From an uncultured Eubacteriales bacterium (GTDB taxonomy: Bacteria; Bacillota; Clostridia; Oscillospirales; Oscillospiraceae), in NCBI GenBank assembly GCA_900555665.1, contig USLX01000097.1, positions 1 to 5,227 of the forward strand: a stretch of DNA of 5,227 nt. Direction: 5' to 3'. Below, in pieces: positions 1 to 5,150 of the stretch. Numbering within the stretch: position 1 is the stretch's first letter; the number at the start of each line of letters is the position of its first letter. The notes below the pieces were generated by a model. That model made no database searches, had not been told where the DNA came from, and worked only from the letters and a program-made list of their open reading frames with translations. Made by a program: the position numbers and the translations under genes.

Positions 1-30
1 CCCGGCGCGCCGATGTTCGGTGCGCCGGGG
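1..30. terminator. GC-rich hairpin past the end of pyk, possibly bidirectional
   Basis: An 11-bp stem pairs 1-11 (CCCGGCGCGCC) with 19-29 (GGTGCGCCGGG) around a 7-nt loop. The only imperfection is one G-T position, which is a G·U wobble in plus-strand RNA and an A·C mismatch in minus-strand RNA. It begins five bases past the pyruvate kinase stop codon, where an intrinsic terminator is expected. The minus-strand U-tract would lie outside the window, so that direction cannot be confirmed. On the plus strand the stem is followed by TGTTTT, so it may also end a plus-strand gene located to the left. Confidence 0.6.
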
Positions 31-35
31 TGTTT

Positions 36-1448
36 TCAGATTGTCTCGACTTTGATGAGGTTTGTGTTGCCCGAGGTGCCGTCGATGATGCCGCCGGTCA
101 TGACGACCTTGTCGCCCTCGCGGAGCTGAAGCGTCTGCTGCGCAACGCGCTGCGCGTGGTAGAAGAGCACATCAATCGACTTAAACTGTTCGCTCAGCAC
201 CGGGATGACGCCCCACGAAAGGGCCAGCTTATACCAAACCTTTTTGTTCGTGGCCATGCCGATAATATCCATCGGCACACGGAAGCGCGAAACCATCCGG
301 ACCGTCCGCCCTGACAGTGAACTGACCACAATACACCTCGCGCCGATATCAATGGCCATGCCGCAGGTGGCGTGGGAGATGGCGTCAAGCAGGCTGTTGA
401 TCTTGAACTCTGTGTTGCGGAAGCGCTTTTCATAGTTGATGTGCTGCTCCGTCTCGCCGACGATGGCCGCCATCGTCGCGACCGACTGCACCGGATATTT
501 GCCCGCCGCGCTCTCCGCCGAAAGCATGACGGCGCTCGTTCCGTCGTAAACGGCGTTGGCCACGTCAGATATTTCCGCGCGCGTGGGGCGGGGGTTGTGC
601 ACCATAGACTCGAGCATCTCCGTCGCCGTAATAACGCGCTTGCCAAGCAGCCGGCAGGTGGTGATGAGCCGCTTCTGGATGGCGGGCAGCTCGGTGAACG
701 GAACCTCCACGCCGAGGTCGCCGCGGGCCACCATAATGCCTTCGCAGACGTCGCAGATCTCCGCAATGTTGTCGACGCCCGCGCGGTTTTCGATCTTCGC
801 GATCACGTCGATCTTCTCCCCGCCGTTTTCGGCGAGAAATTTTTTGATGTCGAGGACGTCCTGCTTGCAGGACACAAACGACGCCGCGACAAAATCCACG
901 CCGTTTTCAATGCCGAACAGCAAATCGGCCTGATCCTGCTCGCTGAGATAAGTCTGCTTGAGCACCTTATTGGGGAAGCTCATGCTCTTCCGGTCGCTGA
1001 GTTCCCCGCCAACCTCCACGCGACAGTGGATGTCCTCGCCGTCAACGCCGAGCACCGTAAAGATCACCAAGCCGTTGTTGACCAAAATCTGATCTCCCGG
1101 ATGCAACTCCTTCGCAAGGCCCTTATAGCTGACGCTGACGAGCCCCTCGTCGCCCTCGACGTCGCGGGTGGTAAAGGTGAACGTATCGCCGTCGTTCAGC
1201 ATAATCTTGCCGTCCCGGAAGGTACCGATGCGGTATTCCGGCCCCTTTGTATCCAGCAAAATTGCAATGGGCAGCCCCAGCTCTTCGCGGACGGCTTTGA
1301 TCATGTCGAGCTTTGCCTTCTGCTCTGCATGCGTGCCATGGGAAAAGTTCAGCCGCGCCACATTCAGCCCCGCACGGCACATCTCGGCAAACACGGCTGC
1401 GTCGCTGCTCGCCGGGCCGATGGTACATACGATTTTCGTCTTTCTCAT
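36..1448 (-). CDS. pyk: Pyruvate kinase
   Basis: This enzyme transfers phosphate from phosphoenolpyruvate to ADP, giving pyruvate and ATP, the last step of glycolysis, in the cytoplasm. The 470-residue protein is full length and equal in size to E. coli PykF, so it lacks the extra C-terminal PEP-utiliser-like domain of Bacillus-type enzymes. Visible motifs are KTKIVCTIGP near the N-terminus, ARLNFSHG (31-38), DTKGPE (66-71), the catalytic and metal-binding AKIEN (217-221, Lys218 and Glu220), VARGDLGVEVP (240-250), TATEM (274-278) and NPRPTRAE (285-292). The small B domain spans about 71-168. In the C-terminal domain, SLSGRT (377-382) sits where PykF-type enzymes bind the phosphate of an allosteric sugar phosphate, so effector control is plausible. 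Odd points are TKGPEYRIG in place of the usual GPEIRTG, and FPNKVLKQTYLSEQD in place of the common LPGVxVxLPALTEKD. The start codon follows a modest TAAGG ribosome site. The nearest promoter lies about 330 bases upstream, beyond a structured leader and a tiny ORF, so expression is probably controlled in the leader. Confidence 0.98.
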   Translation of the reverse strand: MRKTKIVCTIGPASSDAAVFAEMCRAGLNVARLNFSHGTHAEQKAKLDMIKAVREELGLPIAILLDTKGPEYRIGTFRDGKIMLNDGDTFTFTTRDVEGDEGLVSVSYKGLAKELHPGDQILVNNGLVIFTVLGVDGEDIHCRVEVGGELSDRKSMSFPNKVLKQTYLSEQDQADLLFGIENGVDFVAASFVSCKQDVLDIKKFLAENGGEKIDVIAKIENRAGVDNIAEICDVCEGIMVARGDLGVEVPFTELPAIQKRLITTCRLLGKRVITATEMLESMVHNPRPTRAEISDVANAVYDGTSAVMLSAESAAGKYPVQSVATMAAIVGETEQHINYEKRFRNTEFKINSLLDAISHATCGMAIDIGARCIVVSSLSGRTVRMVSRFRVPMDIIGMATNKKVWYKLALSWGVIPVLSEQFKSIDVLFYHAQRVAQQTLQLREGDKVVMTGGIIDGTSGNTNLIKVETI

Positions 1449-1484
1449 AATCCTGCCTTATCCTTCCTTCTGCCCTGTCCTGCC

Positions 1485-1553
1485 TCAGCCTGCGCGGCGC
1501 GCAAGACGGCGTAAACGCCTGAGCGTATCCCAAATAAAGAGTAATACCGGCAT
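1485..1553 (-). CDS. Possible 22-residue leader peptide or small protein upstream of pyk
   Basis: A short ORF on the pyk strand starts five bases after a perfect eight-base Shine-Dalgarno (AGGAGGTG, 1559-1566), the strongest ribosome site in the window. The peptide begins MPVLLFIWDTL and continues into an arginine-rich tail (RRLRRLARR, residues 12-20) before ending in Ala-Gly. It therefore has a short hydrophobic head and a strongly basic tail, with six Arg in nine positions, which could form an amphipathic membrane-touching helix. Its stop codon lies 36 bases before the pyk start, so it may be translated on the same mRNA and influence pyk translation. It follows directly after the terminator-like hairpin of the leader. 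I do not recognise the peptide. It could be a functional small protein, a regulatory leader peptide or a chance ORF. The ribosome site is the main support, and conservation in related genomes would decide. Confidence 0.5.
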   Translation of the reverse strand: MPVLLFIWDTLRRLRRLARRAG

Positions 1554-1558
1554 GCGCC

Positions 1559-1566
1559 CACCTCCT
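1559..1566 (-). promoter_or_regulatory. Perfect Shine-Dalgarno ahead of the 22-residue ORF
   Basis: On the minus strand this reads AGGAGGTG, fully complementary to the 16S anti-Shine-Dalgarno, with five bases before the ATG at 1553. No comparable site precedes pyk itself, so the ribosome recruited here is probably the main one entering this part of the transcript. Confidence 0.65.
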
Positions 1567-1590
1567 GTTTCAGCGCCGGGGAGCCTGCCG

Positions 1591-1625
1591 GAAACGAAAA
1601 GCGGACAGAACCGGCGGTTCTGTCC
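1591..1625 (-). terminator. Terminator-like hairpin inside the pyk leader (candidate attenuator)
   Basis: A perfect 10-bp stem, GGACAGAACC (1625-1616 on the minus strand) with GGTTCTGTCC (1612-1603), closes a 3-base loop. On the minus strand it is followed by GCTTTTCGTTTC, a broken U-tract. On the plus strand no U-tract follows, so it should act only in the pyk direction. It lies about 145 bases after the predicted transcription start and 38 bases before the small ORF, so it would either stop or attenuate transcription into pyk or mark the 3' end of a separate small RNA. The interrupted U-tract suggests partial rather than complete termination. Confidence 0.6.
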
Positions 1626-1770
1626 TCAAGCGCGCCTCCCGGCGCGCACATCGCACTTGCGACGGCTGATACGAATAGGACGCGGCGCGGCCGCCTCCTA
1701 TGACAGACTCCACCCCTCATATCAACGCTAACGTCAGTTGACAAGGGTACGCATGCCCTTGTGAACTGAC
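1603..1770 (-). ncRNA. Densely structured 5' leader of the pyk transcript (riboswitch-like, class unknown)
   Basis: From the predicted start site to the terminator, the minus-strand RNA folds by eye into five consecutive elements: (1) a 15-bp stem with one mismatch, 1733-1770; (2) an 8-bp stem (1717-1724 with 1667-1674, including a G·U that pairs only in minus-strand RNA), enclosing a 15-nt unpaired purine-rich bulge (1702-1716) and a second stem of 6+5 bp (1675-1680 with 1696-1701, then 1682-1686 with 1690-1694); (3) a small 4-bp hairpin, 1651-1662; (4) a perfect 7-bp GC stem, 1630-1647; and (5) the terminator-like hairpin. Few bases are left unpaired. A leader with a bulged stem upstream of a terminator is typical of riboswitches and attenuators. 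I found no T-box consensus and recognised no known riboswitch core. It could instead be a free-standing small RNA of about 175 nt. Confidence 0.5.
1733..1770. repeat. Long inverted repeat at the pyk transcription start
   Basis: The 15-base arms GTCAGTTGACAAGGG (1733-1747) and CCCTTGTGAACTGAC (1756-1770) are inverted copies differing at one position, around an 8-base centre. C1732 and G1771 extend the pairing by one. The repeat begins just downstream of the -10 box and covers the predicted start at about 1767. As DNA it could be an operator for a dimeric repressor. As RNA it would be a stable hairpin at the very 5' end of the transcript, which could protect the mRNA. The sequence alone does not decide between these. 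Confidence 0.75.
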
Positions 1771-1773
1771 GCT

Positions 1774-1802
1774 ATTGTAGCATATGCCCTCCCCAGCGTC
1801 AA
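1774..1802 (-). promoter_or_regulatory. Sigma-A-type promoter for the pyk transcript
   Basis: On the minus strand the -35 box is TTGACG (1802-1797) and the -10 box is TACAAT (1779-1774), separated by exactly 17 bases. A TG one base upstream of the -10 gives an extended -10 element. Both boxes differ from consensus at one position. The expected start is the A at about 1767, giving a leader of around 210 bases to the small ORF and about 320 to pyk. Confidence 0.85.
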
Positions 1803-1934
1803 TGTGCCGCCCCGTTAAAAAACATACAGGAGCCGCCGGGGATTTTGGCGCAAATGCGCCGCACTTCGTCGTTTTCCACATGAGAGCAGTCTGCGCACGA
1901 TCACATTTTTCATACCCGTCCTGCCGAAAATCAG
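1803..1934. other. Spacer between divergent promoters
   Basis: This 132-base stretch separates the -35 boxes of the pyk and aminotransferase promoters. I see no gene. It contains a short inverted repeat, GGCGCAAATGCGCC (1847-1860), with no convincing U-tract on either side and of unknown meaning; it could be a small operator or chance in GC-rich DNA. The spacing would allow one upstream-bound regulator to affect both promoters, but no specific binding motif is recognised. Confidence 0.5.
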
Positions 1935-1963
1935 TTGACTTGCGTCCCGGCTTGGCGTAAAAT
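1935..1963 (+). promoter_or_regulatory. Sigma-A-type promoter for the aminotransferase
   Basis: The -35 box TTGACT (1935-1940) and the -10 box TAAAAT (1958-1963) are separated by exactly 17 bases; each differs from consensus at one position. The expected start is an A near 1970, giving a 5' untranslated region of about 78 bases before the ATG at 2048. Confidence 0.8.
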
Positions 1964-2031
1964 AAGGAAAACCATTGATTTAACGCGATGAAGCGGCTGC
2001 ACGGCCCGACCATCGCCTCGGCGCCGCCGGG

Positions 2032-2038
2032 AAAGGAG
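2032..2038 (+). promoter_or_regulatory. Shine-Dalgarno that fixes the aminotransferase start
   Basis: AAAGGAG lies nine bases before the ATG at 2048. An in-frame ATG at 1988 would add 20 residues (beginning MKRLHGPTIAS) but has no ribosome site in front of it, and that extension does not resemble the aminotransferase family N-terminus. The later start is therefore chosen. Confidence 0.85.
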
Positions 2039-2047
2039 CAGATTTCC

Positions 2048-3217
2048 ATGCAGGAACTGAGCAGAAGAAACCAACATTTCACCGATTCCGTGATCCGCCG
2101 GATGACGCGCGTCAGCTTACAGTGCGGTGCGATCAACCTGGCCCAGGGCTTCCCGGATTTTGATCCGCCCCGCGCCCTGACCGACCGGCTCGAGGAGATC
2201 AGCCACATCGGCCCGCACCAATATCCCATCACGATGGGCGCGCCGAATTTCCGGCAGGCCGCCTGCCGCAAGTGCGGCCGGTTCATGGGCCGCGAGCTCG
2301 ATCCCGAAACGGAGATCGTCGTCACCATCGGCTCGACCGAGGCCATGGTCGACACCATCTTCGCCCTGACGAACCCCGGTGACAAGATCGTCATGTTCTC
2401 CCCGTATTTTGAAAATTACCGCGCGCAGGCCATCATGGCCGACTGTGAGCCGGTCTTCGTCCCGCTCATCCCGCCCACGTTCCGCTTTGACCCCGAGGTG
2501 CTGGAGGATGCCTTCCGGCAGCAGCCGAAGGCCATCCTCATCTGCAACCCCTCGAACCCGAGCGGCAAGGTCTTCACACTGGAAGAGCTGACGCTGATTG
2601 CCGACCTCTGCAAGAAGTACGATGTCTACGCCATCATGGATGAGGTCTATGAGCACATCGTCTACGAGGGCCACAAGCACATCTACATGAACAGCCTCCC
2701 CGGCATGTGGGAGCGGACGGTCAGCTGCTCGAGCCTCTCCAAGACCTATTCCATCACCGGCTGGCGCCTCGGCTATGCCATCGCGCCGAAGCCCATCATG
2801 GACCGCATCAAGCAGTATCACGACTTCAACACCGTCGGCGCGCCCGCGCCTCTGATGGAAGCCGCTGTCGCGGGCCTCAACCTGCCGGACAGCTATTACG
2901 AAGAATTCGGCGCACACTACGCGCACATGAAAGCGCTCTTCACCGGCGGCATGCGCCAGCTTGGCATTCCGTTCACCGACCCCGAAGGCACCTATTTTGT
3001 CCTCGCCGACATCGCGCCCTATCTGAAAAAAGGCCAGTCCGACGTCGATTTCTGCATTGAGATGGCCGAAAAGGTCGGCGTGGCCTGCGTCCCCGGCAGC
3101 TCCTTCTTCGACGAAGACGTCAACCACATTGTCCGCCTGCACTTTGCCAAAAAGGATGAGACGCTGATGGCCGCGCTCGACCGTCTTTCCGGTCTGAAGG
3201 AAAAAATGCTCGGCTGA
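2048..3217 (+). CDS. PLP-dependent class I/II aminotransferase, kynurenine/methionine aminotransferase-like
   Basis: The predicted 389-residue cytoplasmic enzyme moves an amino group between an amino acid and a 2-oxo acid using pyridoxal phosphate. It has the full fold-type I signature: NLAQGFPDF near the N-terminus (30-38), the CNPSNPSG loop (166-173, Asn170), MDEVY (197-201) with Asp198 for the pyridine nitrogen and Tyr201 for the cofactor, SLSKTYSITGWRLGY (229-243) with Lys232 as the Schiff-base lysine, and Arg363 in VRLHF, which binds the substrate carboxylate. NLAQGFPDF followed by QYPITMGAPNFRQA (58-71) places it near the kynurenine, glutamine K and methionine aminotransferase branch rather than classical aspartate aminotransferases. 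The exact substrate cannot be read from sequence, so no gene symbol is given. It is a single-gene unit with its own promoter and terminator, divergent from pyk and convergent with the deacetylase. Nothing looks truncated. Confidence 0.96.
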   Translation: MQELSRRNQHFTDSVIRRMTRVSLQCGAINLAQGFPDFDPPRALTDRLEEISHIGPHQYPITMGAPNFRQAACRKCGRFMGRELDPETEIVVTIGSTEAMVDTIFALTNPGDKIVMFSPYFENYRAQAIMADCEPVFVPLIPPTFRFDPEVLEDAFRQQPKAILICNPSNPSGKVFTLEELTLIADLCKKYDVYAIMDEVYEHIVYEGHKHIYMNSLPGMWERTVSCSSLSKTYSITGWRLGYAIAPKPIMDRIKQYHDFNTVGAPAPLMEAAVAGLNLPDSYYEEFGAHYAHMKALFTGGMRQLGIPFTDPEGTYFVLADIAPYLKKGQSDVDFCIEMAEKVGVACVPGSSFFDEDVNHIVRLHFAKKDETLMAALDRLSGLKEKMLG

Positions 3218-3287
3218 TCGCCATCCCCGCCTTGCCCCCCGCAAAGGCCCGTTCCGCGCGGCCTCCCCTCTGTTTCCGTATACCAAT

Positions 3288-3330
3288 CGCCCTGCCGCGT
3301 TCCCTGTCGCGGCAGGGCGTACGTTGTTTT
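3288..3330 (+). terminator. Intrinsic terminator of the aminotransferase gene
   Basis: A perfect 12-bp stem, CGCCCTGCCGCG (3288-3299) with CGCGGCAGGGCG (3308-3319), encloses an 8-base loop and is followed by TACGTTGTTTT. It lies 70 bases after the stop codon. The U-tract starts a few bases late, but the stem is very stable. Confidence 0.8.
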
Positions 3331-3510
3331 AGAGTGCCGCTCCCTTCGCCCCGCCCAGCATCCGCTCTGTCTTCAGCCCTTTCCCTCTCCTATCAGGGCT
3401 TCCCCGGATTTTAACCACGCTTTTTCCGCCGTAGAAGCTTCTCCTCCGGAATCATCACCACCATCCGTGCCGTTGTTTTGCACGAAACCCCTGCGCGGCC
3501 CTTCCCGTCC

Positions 3511-3540
3511 GAGCCCATAGGCTCCTCGATTTTTCTTTCT
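3511..3540 (+). terminator. Weak terminator-like hairpin with a T-run
   Basis: GAGCC (3511-3515) pairs with GGCTC (3520-3524) around CATA, then CTCGA leads into TTTTTCTTTCT. The stem is short, so efficiency is doubtful. No plus-strand gene directly upstream is left for it to end, except read-through from the aminotransferase. Confidence 0.35.
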
Positions 3541-3551
3541 CCTGCACAATC

Positions 3552-3596
3552 CGCCCCGCTGCGGCTTCCATCCCAGCGGGGCGCCTTTCGTCTTTT
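3552..3596 (+). terminator. Second terminator-like hairpin on the plus strand
   Basis: A perfect 10-bp stem, CGCCCCGCTG (3552-3561) with CAGCGGGGCG (3574-3583), closes a 12-base loop and is followed by CCTTTCGTCTTTT. No U-tract is seen in the minus direction. It may be a backup against plus-strand read-through towards the convergent deacetylase gene, or the 3' end of an unrecognised small RNA. Confidence 0.5.
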
Positions 3597-3723
3597 GGAT
3601 ATCCTGGTCATTCATCTTCCTGAATCGCGCCATTGCGCTCCAGCCCGATTCCCCGTTTCGCCCGGATATTTTTCGCACATCGCGAAAGCTTTTTACCCCA
3701 ACCGGCATAGCCGGTGGTTTCCG

Positions 3724-3767
3724 AAGCCAATAAAGGCTCCGCCTGCCGGAATCGCAGGCGGAGCCTT
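3724..3767 (-). terminator. Intrinsic terminator of the deacetylase gene
   Basis: A perfect 12-bp GC-rich stem, GGCTCCGCCTGC (3735-3746) with GCAGGCGGAGCC (3754-3765), is extended to 14 bp by flanking A-T pairs and has a 7-base loop. On the minus strand it runs straight into TTTATTGG. The hairpin starts two bases after the stop codon of the deacetylase, unusually close. On the plus strand TTGTTATG follows, so weak bidirectional action is possible. Confidence 0.85.
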
Positions 3768-3768
3768 G

Positions 3769-5055
3769 TTATGATTCTGTTTTTCCTGCAAGGCGCTGCA
3801 AAATTGCAGCCAGCTGCCCTCGCGTGAGCGTCCCCTTCGGGCAAAATGCCCCGCCGGAGCCCTGCAAAAGGCCGAGTGCCGTACAGCGCGCAACCCCCGC
3901 TGCGGCCCAGTCGGAGATTTCTGCCGCGTCGGTATAGGCAAGCGCCCCGGTTTCCGGCGCAGCTTCCCCCTGCATGTCAAGGTAGCGATCCAAAACCGTT
4001 GCCATCTGTTCCCGCGTGAGCGTCGCATCCGGCGAAAAGGCCCCGTCCGCACCGATCATCAGTCCCGCATCACCCGCCCAGCGGATAAAGGGTGCATCGG
4101 TGCGCGCCGCATCCACGTCGGTATATCCGGTGTCCTCCCCTGCGCGATAAGCCTTCGTGATCCCACAAAAGCGCCCAAAGGCCGCGGCAAGCTCCCCGCG
4201 TGTCACAAAGTGGTTTGGGCACCAGCGCCCCGCCTCGTCCGTCTCCAGCCAGCCCCGGCGGATGCAAAGCGCAAGCGCCTCATAGGCCCAGTGCTCCTCC
4301 AGTCTGTCTTCGTCGAAATACTCCGGGCTGATCTGCTCGGCGCTGAGGTTGATGCCGTTGTTTTTCGCATCATAATAGACCTTGCCGGCCTCGGGCGTCA
4401 CGCCGCGCCGCCGCAGCAAATCCTGCACCGTTACAAATTCATACCCCTCCTCGAGCAGCTGGTCGATGGCAGCCAGCGCACCGGGAACGCTCGTCTTATG
4501 AATATCGTGCACCAAAATGATCGCACCATCGTATGCACCGCTGACAATCCTGCGGCAAACCGTGTCCGCGTTGCGGTATTTCCAGTCCTCCGGATCCACC
4601 GCCCAGTTGATGAGCGGTGCAGAGACGTTGGCGCGAACGGTTTTGTTCGCATTTCCGTAAGGCGGACGGATGTAGGCCGGCTCGTCGCCGCCGGCAGCGG
4701 TGATGAGCGCCTGGACAGAAGAAACCTCCTGCCGGATTTTCGCCGCGGAGAGTGTGTTGAGATTCGCGTGGTTATAAGTATGATTTGCGAGCTGGTGTCC
4801 TTCTGTGACGATCCGTTTCAGCGTCTCCGGATACCGCGCGGCACGATAGCCCGAGACGAAAAATGTCGCCTTGACGCCCCGCGCCGCCAGCTCGTCGAGC
4901 AGTCCCGCCGTATAGGGCCCCGGCCCGTCGTCAAACGTAATGGCCAGCAGCTTTGCCCCGCAATCTGTCTCCTCTGCTCCGCAGACCGGGGCCAGGCAAG
5001 TCAAAAGCGCCGTAAAAACCAACGCAGCAGCCAAAATCCGCTTCCATTTTTGCAT
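3769..5055 (-). CDS. Secreted polysaccharide deacetylase (CE4/NodB-like) with three SLH repeats
   Basis: The predicted 428-residue exported enzyme removes acetyl groups from N-acetylated sugars of peptidoglycan or another wall polysaccharide. A signal peptide spans residues 1-27 (KWKR, a hydrophobic stretch, likely cleavage after Cys-Gly-Ala). The CE4 domain (about 35-215) has all five family motifs: TFDDG (40-44, Asp42 base and Asp43 metal ligand), NHTYNH (91-96, His92 and His96 metal ligands), RPPYG (130-134), DPEDW (154-158) and LVHD (181-184, His183). After a linker come three S-layer homology repeats at about 246-297, 311-359 and 374-423, whose TRAE-type motifs read VTRGE, LTREQ and LTRGQ. 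SLH repeats hold proteins on the cell surface by binding secondary wall polymers, so this enzyme is probably wall-attached. The ribosome site GAGGTG (5063-5068) lies seven bases before the ATG. The gene has its own promoter and terminator and stands alone. The exact substrate is not evident, and all expected catalytic residues are present. Confidence 0.96.
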   Translation of the reverse strand: MQKWKRILAAALVFTALLTCLAPVCGAEETDCGAKLLAITFDDGPGPYTAGLLDELAARGVKATFFVSGYRAARYPETLKRIVTEGHQLANHTYNHANLNTLSAAKIRQEVSSVQALITAAGGDEPAYIRPPYGNANKTVRANVSAPLINWAVDPEDWKYRNADTVCRRIVSGAYDGAIILVHDIHKTSVPGALAAIDQLLEEGYEFVTVQDLLRRRGVTPEAGKVYYDAKNNGINLSAEQISPEYFDEDRLEEHWAYEALALCIRRGWLETDEAGRWCPNHFVTRGELAAAFGRFCGITKAYRAGEDTGYTDVDAARTDAPFIRWAGDAGLMIGADGAFSPDATLTREQMATVLDRYLDMQGEAAPETGALAYTDAAEISDWAAAGVARCTALGLLQGSGGAFCPKGTLTRGQLAAILQRLAGKTES

Positions 5056-5079
5056 CTTGCAGCACCTCGATTCCGCCCC

Positions 5080-5108
5080 ATCATAGCAGTCCCGGTCGAA
5101 TTTTACAA
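5080..5108 (-). promoter_or_regulatory. Sigma-A-type promoter for the deacetylase
   Basis: On the minus strand TTGTAA (5108-5103) and TATGAT (5085-5080) are separated by 17 bases, with a TG one base upstream of the -10 (extended -10). The start would be near 5073, leaving an untranslated leader of only about 18 bases that holds little more than the ribosome site. Confidence 0.8.
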
Positions 5109-5150
5109 CTTAAAAAACATTAAGATTCCAGCTTTTCTGCGTTTTGCTGT

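Larger units (their letters stand above)
3331..3723. other. Gene-free, C-rich intergenic stretch with several hairpins
   Basis: Between the aminotransferase terminator and the deacetylase terminator I find no convincing coding sequence. The plus strand is strongly pyrimidine-rich. It holds a run of weak to moderate hairpins: 3375-3400 (6 bp, wide loop), 3511-3524, 3552-3583, 3671-3687 (TTTCGC with GCGAAA) and 3701-3715 (ACCGGC with GCCGGT). Two minus-strand ORFs cross it, but they are low-complexity and lysine/arginine/glycine-rich, have poorly spaced ribosome sites and overlap the hairpins, so I do not call them. Confidence 0.5.

Noticed and set aside
372..1514. 380-residue open frame on the plus strand
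   Set aside because: It is antisense to pyruvate kinase, has no family motifs, and is explained by the GC-rich codon bias of the real gene.
1603..1770. T-box or 6S RNA identity for the pyk leader
   Set aside because: AGGGGTGGAG recalls the T-box AGGGTGG core only briefly; the rest of the T-box sequence is absent. The 5' and 3' ends do not pair into the long closing stem of 6S RNA.
1988..2047. Upstream in-frame ATG extending the aminotransferase by 20 residues
   Set aside because: There is no ribosome site before it, while a good AAAGGAG precedes the ATG at 2048, where the family-like sequence begins.
1717..2394. 225-residue open frame on the minus strand crossing the divergent promoters
   Set aside because: It overlaps the aminotransferase start and both promoters. 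Its internal ATG at 1882 has no ribosome site and no known domain is visible.
2117..3286. 389-residue open frame on the minus strand
   Set aside because: It is antisense to the aminotransferase, rich in Val/Gly/Asp/Arg as expected of a shadow frame, with no recognisable domain.
3411..3708. Two overlapping minus-strand ORFs (66 and 111 residues) after the deacetylase terminator
   Set aside because: They have basic low-complexity composition, poorly spaced ribosome sites, no promoter, and the 3552-3583 inverted repeat lies inside them.
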